The notes under the pieces are model-generated. The model saw only the letters and a list, made by a program, of their open reading frames with translations. It had not been told where the DNA came from and ran no database searches. Positions 30,853 to 45,414 of a DNA stretch of 64,000 bases are shown here, in pieces (positions within the stretch are counted from its first letter, which is position 1; every line of letters starts with the position of its first letter). This DNA comes from Xiphias gladius. Lineage: Eukaryota > Chordata > Actinopteri > Istiophoriformes > Xiphiidae. A program made the translations under genes and the position numbers. The stretch lies in NCBI RefSeq assembly GCF_016859285.1, contig NC_053409.1, positions 21,895,976 to 21,959,975 of the forward strand, read 5' to 3'.

Positions 30853-33800
30853 TGACTAAGATAGAGATGGGGAGAAAAAGTATAACCAGTTATTATCTGT
30901 GCTCTGTGCCATGGTGAATAAACCTGAAGAGCATTTATTTTTTTGAAATTCATGTTATCAGAAATCTGGAAAAAAAGAAAAAAAACAGGCCTCTATTGTT
31001 CTTCTGCTGTGTTTATGGCGAAACAATAAGCCAAGTATTTTGATTATTCTTTCATTTAATTCCTGCTGCATGTTTTTTCTTCTAAATATCAATCAAGCGT
31101 ATATAATATTCTCACTTTCTTAATGCCTGTTAGTGATATTCTCAACGCTGTTTTTTATCCCACGTAACTGCAGATGCTGCCACAGAACTGCAGGTCTCCA
31201 ATTCCAAGTTGGCTGAAGTCGAGGCTTCATTTTCCACCCAGAAATCTGAGGTTAGTTCCTTTGTTCGCTTACCACGGGTCAAAAGGTAGAACTATGGGCT
31301 TTTTCTCACCATAGACCTTTTCACTTGTCATAATAGGAAAGGTACAGGGGTAACTAATAACAGCAACAAGGGCCTTGACCCAGAAAGCCATGCCAGTGAG
31401 CCGGTATCGCCCAATACAAGGGCCCCGAAACAATCGAGCCATTTCAATGTTATTATTTACAGAATTGTTTGACAAGTCAAGTGTCTCCTGTGAAAAACGC
31501 CCTATAAAACCCAACCCCAAGATTGTGCGGTCCAGATCTATAGTAGTTCCTGTGTAACTTGATGGTGAGAAAGGGTTGGAAAGTGTACTGTAAAAAGTGC
31601 TTGCACTTACAGTAATGTAAAGGGCAGTGAAAGGGAGTTTCCACCTAATAATGCATGTTACTGCAAAGCTTTGAAATCTTGTGGTTTAACGAGCAAGGAG
31701 ACCACTAGAAGGACAGTTTTTCTTACAACCAGCAAGTCCCATATAAAGTCCCAAAGCAACAATGAATCTAAACCCACTATCAAGTATTGTCTTTGTACCC
31801 GAGCCTGATGTACAGTATCCTATTCCTCTGCACCATAGAGCTCCATTGTTGTCCAAAAACTGTTAAAAACACACCGGTGAGGCACACTGTTTTACTGGGT
31901 GATATGTTCTTTCCTTTAAGATGAACATGAATGCTGGTTTATTTTTGAGTCTCCCCCACATACACCATCCTTCTGCTATGAATGCTGACAAGAACACTAA
32001 TTGTGTATTAATCCGCAGGTAAAAATAGTCCCCAGCAATTGGACTTACTCCTGTTTTAGTAACTTTTGCTGAAAAACTACAGCTCCCAGTGCAGTTTTTG
32101 GGGAAATTACAAAGCCCTTTTATAGATGAAACTATATATTTTAACCCATTATAATCTTTTAAGATACACTGCCCCACCCATCGGACACGTTGGCCTTGGT
32201 AGTGCTACTTTAGGTGTGTTTTGGTTTGTACTAGACTCGATCTTCACACGATCTTGACAAATTATACCTTGTATGAAAGCTTTAAGTCTGCTGATTCTAT
32301 CTGTGTAAAGCGTTTTAGGATTCGCCATATTACTGCAACAGCTGTTGACACAGAAACAGTTCAGACTTGTGGCTATGGCTCCAATATGGCTTTTATATAC
32401 CTTTTTTTTATGCCAGAAAAAATAGGCAAGGCTAAAAACCTTACATTTCTACCATGTTTGTGCCTCTGTAACTTTGGTTCAATATCTCTTTTACTCATTC
32501 TGCCTCTTTGGTTGTAAAATGCAAAGTGTTAGCTTTCAAAGGAGACCAGGGTTATTAATGGAATCAAAAGGGTTGAAGAACATGTAATCCTTTTATTTTG
32601 AGGGCATTATTTTCGGTCTTGTGCACAAAAATGGGGTTGTCCTATAAGGGGGTAAGCCCCAGTAGGAGTCACAGGGAGCCACAAGGCCAGAGAAGTGGAC
32701 TAACACATTTTGGTCTTTTTTCATGATATTTGTTGATCATAAGAAAAACACTCGATAACGTCAACCTTATTCTTTAAGACTGGTGCAGATCCCCCTGTTG
32801 ACAAGCATCCATCCTGCTGGAGTCCCCCTGAACACCTCAGTCCTTTCTAGCTCAAGGGTTGCTTCGTACCACGACCACGGTGTCTGAACTTTCTGCAAAG
32901 CAGACAAGAAAAATGTTAATTTCTTGCATATTTCTGTGTCATTTACTTCCTCATTTCTCTCGCTTTGCTGCAGTATGACAGATTAAGAAAGGCCCATGCA
33001 GAGCTTGAGGAGAAGCTCGAGGCTTCGGAGATCCAGAATAAACGACAGTCTGCAGAATACAGAACTCTTCTGCAACAGAAAGATGTATGTACATTTGTCT
33101 TTATAATTAAAGCTTTAAGATGACATTTCTGTTGAGGTCATCTCCACTAACTGGAATATTCAGGACACATGATCCACGGTAACTTGAAATTGTGTTATGG
33201 AGTATTAGCATGCACCCACATAAAAACTATGCCTGGATATATCAGAATGTTATCTGATTACCATTTAGTAGTGGTGTAGTTTCCGCTGTCAATTAATGAA
33301 TATTAAGTCATCAGAGTGGAAACAAATAGGAGAAAAAGCAAAAGAATTTCACATATAAATACACCCGCTTAAGAGGTGGTTAGAGTTGGTCACACTTTAA
33401 ATAGTGGAATTGTAGTGTTTTATATTTGAATGTAGTACCTACATTTACAGGAACAAACCTAAGCATAAACATTCAGAAGACAAACAGAAATCACAAAAAT
33501 CATCACGAAAATCATTTGTCATCATTCATCATTTGTGTCTTCCCAGGTGGAGATCAGTCACCTGAAAGCTCGGCAGAGTGGACTCCAGGAAGAAGTCCAG
33601 AATCTGCAGCAGTCGGCCCAGTCTGCCTCCGTCGGCTCTGCAGCGCTGCCTGTCCCCACTACTTCCTCCGCCACTACCTCGTCTTCCGCTGCGTCTTACC
33701 TGTCGCGGCCCTCGGGGCCCCACCAGGGCTTCCACAGCGACGAAATGGACCTCAGTGACGTCATCTGGTCGCAGCAGGAGATCAACCGGCTGTCGACAGA

Positions 33801-36800
33801 AGTCCTGCGTCTGGAGGCGGAGGTGGCACACTGGAGGCGAGTGTCTCAGGTAAAACACAATTTGAATTGATTGATTTAGCAGAACAGATAGTTTGTGATC
33901 CAGAGTTGAACCTGGGTCATGCTATTGAAGAACCATCTCTATAACCATTTGGCCATCGTGATGCCCTGAAAGTAGAGCATATAAAGAAGTCATTAGTTAT
34001 TACAGACGACCAAATGTAGTCTCACATTTGCAATTCTTTGGTTTAATTTTAACAGTTTCAGATGACAATCGCAAGAGAATATTTCAAATTCCCTTTCCGT
34101 GTACTGTATTTTGCAATAACTAAAAATTGCAAAGGCATTTTTATTAAAATCAATTCCGAATTTTTGATTTTCTTTAAATTACCTAAAAAAAAGTTACAGA
34201 CAGTTTTGGTTTTATTTACCTAAGTCTTACCACTAGTAACAGATATTGTTTTTGGAAAGAAAAGTTGTTTACCTTTAAGTATGATTTTTTTTTTTTTTTT
34301 TTTTTGGGTGGAGGCAGTAATATCAGAGGCCAATATCTCAAAATTTGGACCAATGAAACAAAACTATACTATAAAAAACTCTAAAATAAATGCTAAGAAA
34401 TACTTACTAAGCCAGACCAGCAAAGTCTTCATGTCAACAAATCTATTAAGTTTATATCAGTGGGAGTCACATACCTGCATTTTAATTACAGGCATCCACA
34501 GCGGCAGGAGCTGGTAATGGCGACCAGGGGGAGATCCTCAAACTTCAAAGGACTATTAAGGTAATTATTAAGGATTCCTATCGTTGCCAGTATAAATCAT
34601 GTTTTCAAGCAGAATGTAAATCTTAGATACTCTGTGAGCACAACATACAGCAACGACACTGAGACTCTAACGTTGATGTCATTGCTGCTCCGAAACAGGA
34701 GCTGCGAGAGGAGATGAGTTGTGAGGTGGATGAACACCAGCATGAACTGGCAGCTCTGCAGGATGCGCAGCGGCAGAAGATGGCCGACATCACCCGGCGA
34801 CACAGAGAGGAGCTAGCAGAGTACGAGGAGAGAATAGAGGAGCTGGAGGAACAGATCCAGAGTGGTTAGCCTCACTTCAGCATTTGTTATTGTGACTTTA
34901 GAAATCAAAACTCGTGGCAGTGTAGAAGTTCAGAGATTTAAGAGAGTAAATTGTGACTTTGAAACCAAAAATGACATTTGAAACCAAAAGTTGTTACAAA
35001 GGTCAGCTGTAACCAAGATTGCAAGACAAAATGTTATAACAAGGCACTTTTGTCAAATGCGTTACAGTACAGCTCATTGTTTTTACTCAGGTACAACAGA
35101 ACAATGAGCTCTCTTCTCCACCTCCTTCTCTGCAGGTGGTCAAACCAGTTCCTCGTCGGACTCCTCCTCGCTGCCTGAACTCCAGAAAACCGTACGGTCC
35201 CTGCAGAACGCAGAAGAGCAGCGGGAGAAGCAGCTGGCCGAGCTGTCTGCCAGCCTGGAGGAGGCACAGCGGAAACAGGCCTCGCTGCAGCTGGAGAGGG
35301 ATGAAGCCCAGGAAGAAAACGCCGGGCTGCTGCAGAATTACATGCGCCTGCAGGCGTCTGTCGCCGAGCTCCAGACACGAGTACAAGAGCAGGAGGGGAA
35401 GGCTCTGCAAAAAGCCCAGCTAGACCACGAGATCCAAGTGTTGAGACAAAACCTTACAAGTATACTGTCATTGTTTTGATTCATGTTGAATAGAGCTACT
35501 GAATACTGCTGTTTCTCATCTGCTTAATTAAAGCTCCTTAATGCTGTCAGAAATTCACTTTGCTAAAGCTGATTCTGGTTTCTTTTTATTATAGTAACCT
35601 CAAATCAATATGGTATAGACACAGAATATTGTCGTTGACGCCTTACTATAAACCATACATTGTCCTCGTTTATAATCAACCTGCATATTAACTTAAATTT
35701 CTACTTTCCAGCTGCAGAAAAAGAAATAGAGAGACTGAAAAACCTGACTGAAGTAGGTTTTTTTATAAATCCTTAACCATACAAAGTGTTAAATATTTAT
35801 ACTGTATGTACTGGTAGGTTTTTTTATTAATATTTCTCCCTAGTTTAATTTATTTTTTCTTTTAACTGCAGGCCGAACCAAAGGAAGAAGTTGAGCATGC
35901 AGACATCTTAGAACTGAACACCATTATTGGGGTGATGAGACAAGAAAAGGAGGTCCTAGAACAAGAAAAGGTTTGTTGATGTGTTGCAGAAAATTAAGAT
36001 TGTTTTTACCACTGTGTGTCTAAAATGTCTGTAATTTCTTCATTAATGTAATTACTGTATGTACTGAATGCCTATATGTACTTAATTTTAAAGTAAATGT
36101 GTCACTTGTAAACATATACAGCAGCAATATAGAACATGTTAATACTTTTTACTTTGTCTGTTGAGTTTTTTTAAAGTACATTTGCATGTATAAAGTTATT
36201 TTAGAGACAGGAATAAAGCCAGAACTCAGGTAGAGAATATAAACCTCCAGAGTATCGAATGTTGGAGTTTGACCAGTTAGTGTCCACTGAGGTGAAATAT
36301 TGGTTTTACTTAAAGGGAAACATCTTTTTAATTGTATTGATTAGTTTAGTTACACTTGCTGGCTCCTGATGTAGTGATGTTAACAGTGTGATATGAAAAG
36401 TACACAGTCTAGATAAGTAAGGTCTATTAGATTATATCAGATCCTGAAGGGTAATTCTTTCTTTTCTTTTTTTTTTTACAGCTCAATCTGCAAGAGAAAC
36501 TTAAAGTGGCAGAGGAACAGTTAGTTAGCAATAATGGGTCTGATTCTGGGGAATCCGAGTCACTGGAGGATCTGAGGGTAGAGCTGGAGAGGAGAGAAAA
36601 GGCCCTGAGAACCACTGAGGAGGAACGGGACACCCTGATGTCTGAGCTGGAAGAACTAGACCGGCAAAACCAGGAGGCAACACAGGTCTGACTAATCATG
36701 GTGACCCACTCTGTTTATTATGTCACTGATATTATGGCATATCGTGTCATTTCTCTACTCTTCACATGCAGGTTTAAAGACCCTGCAAATATTTGGCAGA

Positions 36801-39800
36801 AAATATTTTCCATTGTACATATCACCAGAGTTTTTTTTATGGTTTTAACCCCACTGTGATCTGTCACATTATGGTAATATTTAAGTATTAAACGATACAT
36901 AATCTGCCTGATTTTTTTTATAGTCCACTGGCACTCTGGCACATCGACACTTCATGTCAATCAAAAATGACCAAGCCTTTCAAATCAAGACAAAATATTA
37001 AGGTTTGGAAAAGTAAGAACTTTTAAAGGAAAATATGTAGAAGCCTTTTAACAGTTTAGTGACTTTGGGTTTTGTTTCTACCTTCTCCTTGTCTCTAGCA
37101 TATGATCTCAGTGAAGGAGCAGCTCTCTGGACAGCTGAAGGAGTCTGAGGCAGAGCTGACAAGGCTGACTGCAGAGCTCAACACAGCCAAAGACCAGAAA
37201 AGGACACTGGAGCAAGAGGTGGAGACCCAAAAAGAGAAAACGAGACAGAGCGCTTTCACCCTTAATGACCTGCATATGGGCAAACAGCAGTTGGAGCGGA
37301 CAGTGAAGGAGCTGAAAGACAAACTTGGACATGCACATGAGCAGAGCAGGGAGGCACGTAGAGAAATCACTGAGCTGAAGAAGACTTTGCAGGAGAAAGA
37401 GGAGCTGTTGTCTACTGCTAAAGCAGAGCAGGATCAGGCAGGGGAGAGAGGAACTGAAGTACAGGGAACTAAAGAGGACCTAGCAGGAAAGGAGAGGGAG
37501 TTGTCAGACCTCAGGAGAGAATTGGATGAGATGAGGAGCTCTCAAGAGAAGGTGATGTCCACGGACTATGAGTTGAAGATGGAGAACAGGAGGTGGAAGG
37601 CGGAGAGTGAGCAGTCTCTGGGTAAAGTAAAGGAACTCACGAAGCAGATGAAGGAAAGCCAGGCTGCTCTGAACAGGACAGTAAGAGAAAAGGACACTCG
37701 TATTGAAGCCTTGAAGCTGGAGAAAAATCAGCTGGATGGTGAATTGAGGCAGACTGAGAGGACACTGGCTGAGCAGGCAAAACAGTACCAGCAGACGATT
37801 GAGGACTTGACTCGAGCTCGCTCCATGGATGCCTCTGCTTTACAGATGGATCATGAGCGCGCCATCAAACTCAACCAGGAGAAAGACATGGAGATAGCAC
37901 AGCTGAAGAGAGACATGGAGCAGTTGGCTTCTGATCACAGAGACACCAATGAGATGCTTTCAATCACAGTTGCGGGGCAGAAGCAACTGACGGATTTGCT
38001 GCAAGAGAAGGACGTCTTCATGGACACTTTAAAACAAAATGCTGCAGACATACAGATGGAAATGGAGAACAGTATCTCAGTTGCGACCAAAGAAACCGAA
38101 GCTCTCAGACAGGCACTAGAGGAGAAGGATAAACAGCTGGGGGGTATGAAGGAGGAAAACAGCCATTTAAAAGAAGAGATTGATCGCCTTAGAGATCAGC
38201 AGAGCAGACCACAACCTCTGGCTGAGCCCAGGACCCTGGACATTATGACAGAGCTGGAAACGGAGATCACCCAGCTCAAGTCCTCCAGGAATGGCCTGGA
38301 AGAAGAGGTCCAGACTCTGAGGAAAACCATGGAGGAGCAGCAGGCTTCTCTCCTTCTGTCGCAGCAGTCCCTCCAGGCTCAGCAGAATGAACTTGAGCAA
38401 GCTCATGCTCGCCATCAGCAGACCACTCTTAACTATGACACATTAATACATGCTAGAGATGAAGAGATAGCTCGCCTCCAGCAGATGGTAGATCGGCTCA
38501 GTGTGAGTCAGGGCCGTGCTGACTCTCCACCTGTGCAGGGAGAGGTCATCCTGCAGGAGGACAAGACCCAGACTCTAAATCAGGAGAATGGCAACGAGAA
38601 ACATGACCTATCTAAGGTAGAAATAGAAAAGTTGGTAAAAGGCATCAAGGAGAAGGAAACTGAGATCAGCCAGCTGAATGAGAAGAACCTCTCCTTGACC
38701 AAACAGCTGGATCAGCTGGTGGTGTCTCGTGACGAAGTGGGTAAACTCTCCCAGATGATCCTGCAGAAGGATCTGGAGATCCAGGCGCTTCATGCCAGAG
38801 TCTCCATGGGAGGAGGTGGCGGGCACAGCCAGGATGTCATGTTCCTACAGCAGCAGCTGCAGGCTTACGCTGTGGAGAGAGAGCAAGTGCTAGCCGTGCT
38901 TAATGAGAAGACCAGAGAGAACAGCCAGCTTCGCTCCGACTATCACCGCCTCATGGATATCTTGGCAGGGAAGGAGGCAGCTCTGTCGAAGCTTCAGCAG
39001 GAGAATCAGCGCCTCTCCAATATGAGTGACCCCTCAGGAAGCCATGAGATGTTCAAGGAGACCATCCAGAACCTGTCCCGCATCATCAGGGAGAAGGATA
39101 TAGAGATTGACGCATTGACTCAGAAGTGCCAAACCCTGGTGACCGTCCTGCAGTCCTCAGGAGGAGAGTCTGGTGCTGGCTCCGGAGGTGTCAGCAGCAA
39201 CCAGTTTGAGGAGCTGCTGCAGGAGAGGGACACACTGAAGCAGCAGGTGAAGAAGATGGAAGAGTGGAAGCAGCAGGTGATTACAACAGTCAAGAACATG
39301 CAGCACGAGTCGGCCCAGCTGCAGGAGGAGCTGGTCAAACTGCAGGGTCAGGTCTCTGCTGATAGCGACTGTAGCTCCAAGCTGTCAGTGGACTACGCTC
39401 GACTGATCCAGAGCTATGAGCACAAGGAGAGGAGGCTGGGAAGTCTGAGCCAGGAACTCGCGCAGGTCCAGCAAACCATCACCCAGCTCAGCTCCACCAA
39501 AGATGTCCTGTTGGGTAAACTGGGCAGTGTAGCACAGACTCCTGAAGTTGTAGTCGCTCAATCTAGTGAACCTTCTCTCACAGCCGATGCTCCCAGCCGA
39601 CAGACAGCTTCACCTGTAAACAATGAGAAACTGCAGGAGGAACTTGTACGATTGCAAGGACAGCTGGCTGAGAAGGAAAACATGATCATGACTCTTCAGG
39701 AGAACAACCACCGGCTCTCCAACTCAGCATCTGCCTCAGAGAACGAGCAGAGAAGTCATGCTGAGGAGGTCCGGCAGATCAGAGAGAGGCTGGATGCTCA

Positions 39801-42800
39801 GCAGAGATCGGTGAGGGAGAAAGACCTGCTCATCAAAACAAAAGGAGACCAACTAATTCACGTCAGTGAGGCACTACGTAACCGTGAGAATGACAACGAG
39901 GTGCTGAAGCAGGCCGTGACCAACCTGAAGGAGCGTGCTCTCATTCTGGAAATGGATGTGAAGAAGCTGAAGGAGGAGAACGAGCTTGTAGCTGCTCGCT
40001 CTCGAGAAAAAGAGTCGGAGTTCAGAGCGCTACAGGAAACCAACATGCAGGTCTCCCTCCTCCTCAGAGAGAAGGAGTTTGAACTGAGTGCAATGAGTGA
40101 GAAGGCTGCAACTGTGGAGAGGATGCTCAAGGACAAAGAGCAGGTCAGTTGGAACCAAGACTTCAAAGAGAGACTATTTTCCAGTTGAATAATTTTTTTT
40201 TTGTAATGAACCACTGTGTGTCTTCTGTAGCTCAATACAAGATGACATTTTCAGGGTTAGTGGTATGATTATTACTCATGCTTCCTGATGAATAAATGCA
40301 CCCATCATGTCATTTTAAACTGGGAACTGATTTTGTGTTGTTCTTTATTCCTCAACTAGTTTTATAGATTTATGATTTATTCTGATGATGTGACACAGGG
40401 TAAGTCTGGGGAGCTGAATCAGCTCCTGAATGAACTGAAGTCCATGCAGGAGAAAGCTGTGGCATTCCAGCATGAAAGGGATCAGGTGATGATGGCACTC
40501 AAGCAGAAACAAATGGAGACCACTGCTGTACAGACTGAGGTAGGAGGAAAGCTAGTATTCACTTGCTAGCATTTCTTTTAACTGTGTGGGCATTGCATCT
40601 GTGTTTGCTCACTGTTAGGCTTTTATGTGCAGGACAAATTAGATGCAAGTTCAAGTAACTATCTCTTGTTAAGTATTTATTTTGCAGACGGCAGAGTACT
40701 TAATATTAAGTCAAGTTCAAATACAAATATATATTTTATATATTATGTAATTATAGCATATTTTATTGTATCACGTTTACACCAAATACCAGTACAAAAA
40801 TAAAATAGGCTTGATATTGTTCAGGATTTCCACTTACAGTATGTCTGGCAAAAATATGGAGGATTTATTAATTTCCAGATGGCCATTTTTCAAAAGGGTA
40901 GTTCACAGTAAATATACTTTTAGTTCACAAGTATCAAGTGATAATGCTTCATCGTGTTGTCTAGCTGCATAAATATACCGTCATGTATCACACTGTATAT
41001 TTTCCAAAACCTTAAAATCCAGAAAACACACTTAAGCCTGTGTGAAGTATAGAATTACTGCGAAGGAATTGAAACCTGCTGTGGTATCCTCGTAGATTTA
41101 CACATGTAACAGTGTTTCTGTTTTCTTCATAGCTTCAGCACACGAGGGATAAAGAACAGCGTCTCAACTTGGAGCTGGAAAGGTTGCGTAATCACCTCTT
41201 GGAGATCGAGGACTCATACACGAGGGAAGCTCTGGCTGCACAGGACAGAGAGACTGAACTGCGAAGGAGGGTGGCAATGCTGGACCAGAAACTGGCTACT
41301 TCCTCAAGTGCAGTGGAGAATGCCAGGTTAGCATAAAATAAAACCGCAGTGTGTGTATTAGATATAATCCCGAAATACAACAGTTTCATATTAAATAGAG
41401 GCAGGTAACATACAGGGTTTGCCTGTCACGTTCAATTGAGAATGATAGAATTGGATTAAATCGTTGTTACAGTGTCTTACTGGGAGAGAAAAGTGAGGCA
41501 GAAATACCTAGAATAACCTTATATTAGTCACTATCTTACATCAGGGTATCCTTGCAAGGTTGAAGAATCACACTTTGTTATTACCCTAAATAATGACAGG
41601 AGTTTATAGCAGCCGTATCTAGGTATTCTGTAGGATCACACATTTTTCTTTGCATGAAATTATGGTGTGATCACTGATGGGAACTCTTTTATTAGTATAC
41701 ATAGAGATCTCTCTCTTGGCTTTGATTTCCTTGACTTATGATATTATGATGAACCAACTGAAAAATGTTGTTGACATCATTGGTGTGGCACTATACTGGT
41801 TCATACCAGTCCACTAGATATTAATTTGTTGTGGTATAGGGAGCCTCCTTTTCTGATAGCCCACTCTCTTTTGGGGTCCCTCAAGGTTCTGTCTCGGGCC
41901 CCATATTATTCACCATTTATATGTGCTTCTTGGGGAATATAACAAAACTGAACTCCACTATTACACAGACGACGTGAGACTGTTATGTCCAGCTAAAGCA
42001 TAGTGTTACAGATGTTGCATAATGTCCTGGATTATGTCGTATCTCTCTGACAGTCGTACTGGGTGTCAAAAAACTCCTTCAACTGAATGATTTGAGGAAG
42101 AGGTCCTTGTGTTCCACTGGTTGCATATTAGTATGAGAATTGATTTTTCCAATCCAGTCTGATTATGACCACCTATTCACTAATGGTTTGTAATTATCTC
42201 CTTCTCCTTCCAAATGGCTTTCGTACACTTAACTTTTACTTACATTTCGAGCCACATGAGTTGAGTTGATGAGTTTCCTTAAACTGATTTTTAAAAGATA
42301 ATTTTTCATTGTTAAGGTCATTTGTCCTGTGTTTCTCCTTGTCTTCCAGCCAACAGGCTAGCATGCAGGTGGAGTCTCTGCAGGAGCAGCTGAGCGGAGC
42401 GGTGAAGCAGAGGGATGATGCGCTCGTACAGCTCAGAACTTCCCAGGAGCAGGTCAACCAGTATGCAGTGTCGCTCTCCAACCTGCAGATGGTGCTAGAG
42501 CAATTTCAACAAGGCGAGTTGGCAGGCTTCAACTTCATAATTCCCTGCATGATTCCAGCAGTCTAATAGCATTTTGTATGCTGAGGTATTTTGGACAATG
42601 TTAATTGTAATAAAAGTTGTATTCTCTCTTTCCCCTATCAGAAGAGAAAGCCATGTACTCTTCAGAGCTCGAAAAGCACAAGAGGGAGAAGGAGGAGTGG
42701 AGAAGAAAAGCTCTGAAGCTGGAAGACCAAGCATCTGCCCTTCAGGTGAACAACAATGAATAACTGATAACAGAATCCATTAAATGTAATTATATCAAAC

Positions 42801-45351
42801 ATTTGCTGTCAACAGCGAGACCTTAAAGTGAATTCATAGTCCTATTCCTACATATTTCTTGATGACAGTTTTATATTGCAGTTGAATGAAAGCCATTATA
42901 ACCGATTGTTCTTTAACGGTTCTGTGCTCACTGACAGATGAACCTTGATGAGGCCAACGCTGCTCTAGATTCAGCGTCCCGCCTCACCGATCAGCTCGAT
43001 CTGAAGGAGGAGCAAATCGAAGACCTGAAAAAACAAGGTGAGCCAACGTCTGCACATCTACACAGGTTTTTTTTTCCCCTACAAACGTTGAAGGGGAATG
43101 ATTGGATTTTCATAGAAAACTCCGCATAAACTTCAGCTTTCCAGTTTTACAGTAGAATAAAGGTGTCTTCATGAGGTTTTAATAAAATATGTCCATATGT
43201 CTTTAAAAAATGTCGTTTAAGATGATATATGTCTGTTTGGTTGAAAGTCCTCGGCTCTACTCAAGACCATTTATCTCAAAGGTTGTGGAAAGCATCTGTC
43301 ATTCTTTGTCACTTTCGATGGCTTGGCAGCTTTTGAACATGGACTTCTTTTTTTTTTCTCCCAGGGTCATATTTCTATTTTAGTGTTCTTATCAGGCTGA
43401 ATAGCAGACAAAATAAGTGAACCTATAAGCCCCCTGAAACTTCACTGGTTAGAGTCTCCTGTATTATTTCTTGTCACACAGCGGATTTCACCCTTATCAC
43501 TCTCAGATATGACCATTACATCACCGCAAATGCTTAGACTGTTTTTTTTTTACTCTGTTTATATAAGCCTGATATACATATTTGCTTTACCACTCAGTCA
43601 CCTATTGAAAATTTACATTGGGTCTATTAATAGTTGATTACCTGCGAGAATGTGCTGACCCACAGTCTTACCAATGAGAGACTAACATTGTGCTTATCGT
43701 GTGCTAGCATTACATTTGAGCCACAGAGCTAAGAATCTGATATTCAGTAAAGTAAATACCTGTAAGTCCTTGTAAACCCAGGGTCTTTTAACAACACTTA
43801 CCGCTGTTTTGAAGGTATTTCCAGAATCCCCAAAGACTCCTCTAACCACCTGGATGAAAAAAATTTCAGTTCCCTGCACAATAAAAAAAAGATTTTTAAC
43901 TTGTTCCTCAAATTTTAATCGTATTTCCTACCCAGTTAGCTGGAAGTTAAATGACATTAGCAAAATATTAACATTTTATTTTGAATGAAAATACAACATA
44001 TTGGAAAGTAACATAAACCATCTTGCATAATAAAAAAGGTTTTTAACCCATTTCTCATGTTATGCCCCTTTTTCCTGATTGGAGAAATTGCATATCCTCT
44101 TTCCTAATTTGTACAACATGAACCAAAATTAAGAATTTAGTAATCAGTTACACTACTGGTCAAAAGTTTTAGAACACCCTCATTTTTCCAGCTGTTATTT
44201 AAATTTGCATAATTCAAGGTCAAAGTGTTTCTGAAATTAAAGCATAGAAGAAGTAAACAACTGTTGATTTTAAAATCAAGGAATCATGGAATCTTAAATC
44301 CTACATTTAATCTGAATTTTTGACTCATCCAGCAGCCAAACGCACCTGTGGCGTTTCTTTCTTCAATGGAGCTCAAATATTACTCAGAAAGTTTGTTCCC
44401 AACACTGTTTCAGAAGTTCCCACAAATGTGTTGCAATTGTGGGTTGCTTTGCTTTCACTTTCTGTGCAGTTCTTCTCAAACCAGCTCCCTGGGCTTCAAG
44501 GCTGGAGACTGTGCTGGTCTTCCGTCACGTGAAGCCACCGTCTATTTTTGGGTTTTAGGACAAACCCCTGACCAGCGAGTCTGTCTTCCTTTGTTACTTG
44601 CCTTTTCTCACCATTCTGATGGCAATGTACAGTCCTAATTCCTGCAGTACAGTATTGTCCTAATAATGCATCAGGGGGTGTAGCAACACAGTTTGTTCCA
44701 ACACTACCTTTGTACAGGCAGAGGGTTTTTAAGTAAACAACAAAAGTTTGGGCACCTGTAGGAATTGTTTGCATTAACTTTCAAGGCTTAAATTACTTCC
44801 ACTGCTGCAGGAAAGCTGTTCACCTCTTTCTCAATCCGTTAAAAAGGCTTGTTTTCTATGAATTTAACATGTTTTTTTTTCAGTTTTTTTGAGACCTGAA
44901 TTTTTTTTTTTTTTTTAACTTTGTGCAGTTTACCACTGACCCTTGTACTATTTAAGGTACAAAGGACTTGAAATGCATACATTAAAAAAAAAAAAAACTA
45001 GAAAAATGGGGGTGGTCTAAAGCTTTTGACCGGTAGTCTGTATTGGTATATATTGATGTACTGATATACTTTCTAGTATAGGTATAGGTTAAAGATGATC
45101 TTTATTGTGCAGCGGACAGAATATTTTATCATTCAAATGGTTATAGAAGAGTTTTTGAAGATTTTGAAAATACCTTCAGAACAAGGGTAAGAGTTGTTAA
45201 ATGATCTTCAGGGTTATTCAAAGATCTCATCGTTCATGAGATCGGATGCTTAACTCTGTGAGTTGAATGTAATGCCGGAAAGGCACAAACTGGGGCCATG
45301 CGCAACAGGGACATGAACCTTAACCTTTAAAAAGGTTAAAAAAAACACTTC

Positions 45352-45414
<63 letters not shown>

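Noticed and set aside
39858-40235. Antisense open frames over trip11 exon 11 (for example 125 codons, Ser/Leu-rich)
   Set aside because: Complements of Glu/Lys/Gln-rich coiled-coil codons routinely give long Ser/Leu frames. They are shadows of the real gene.
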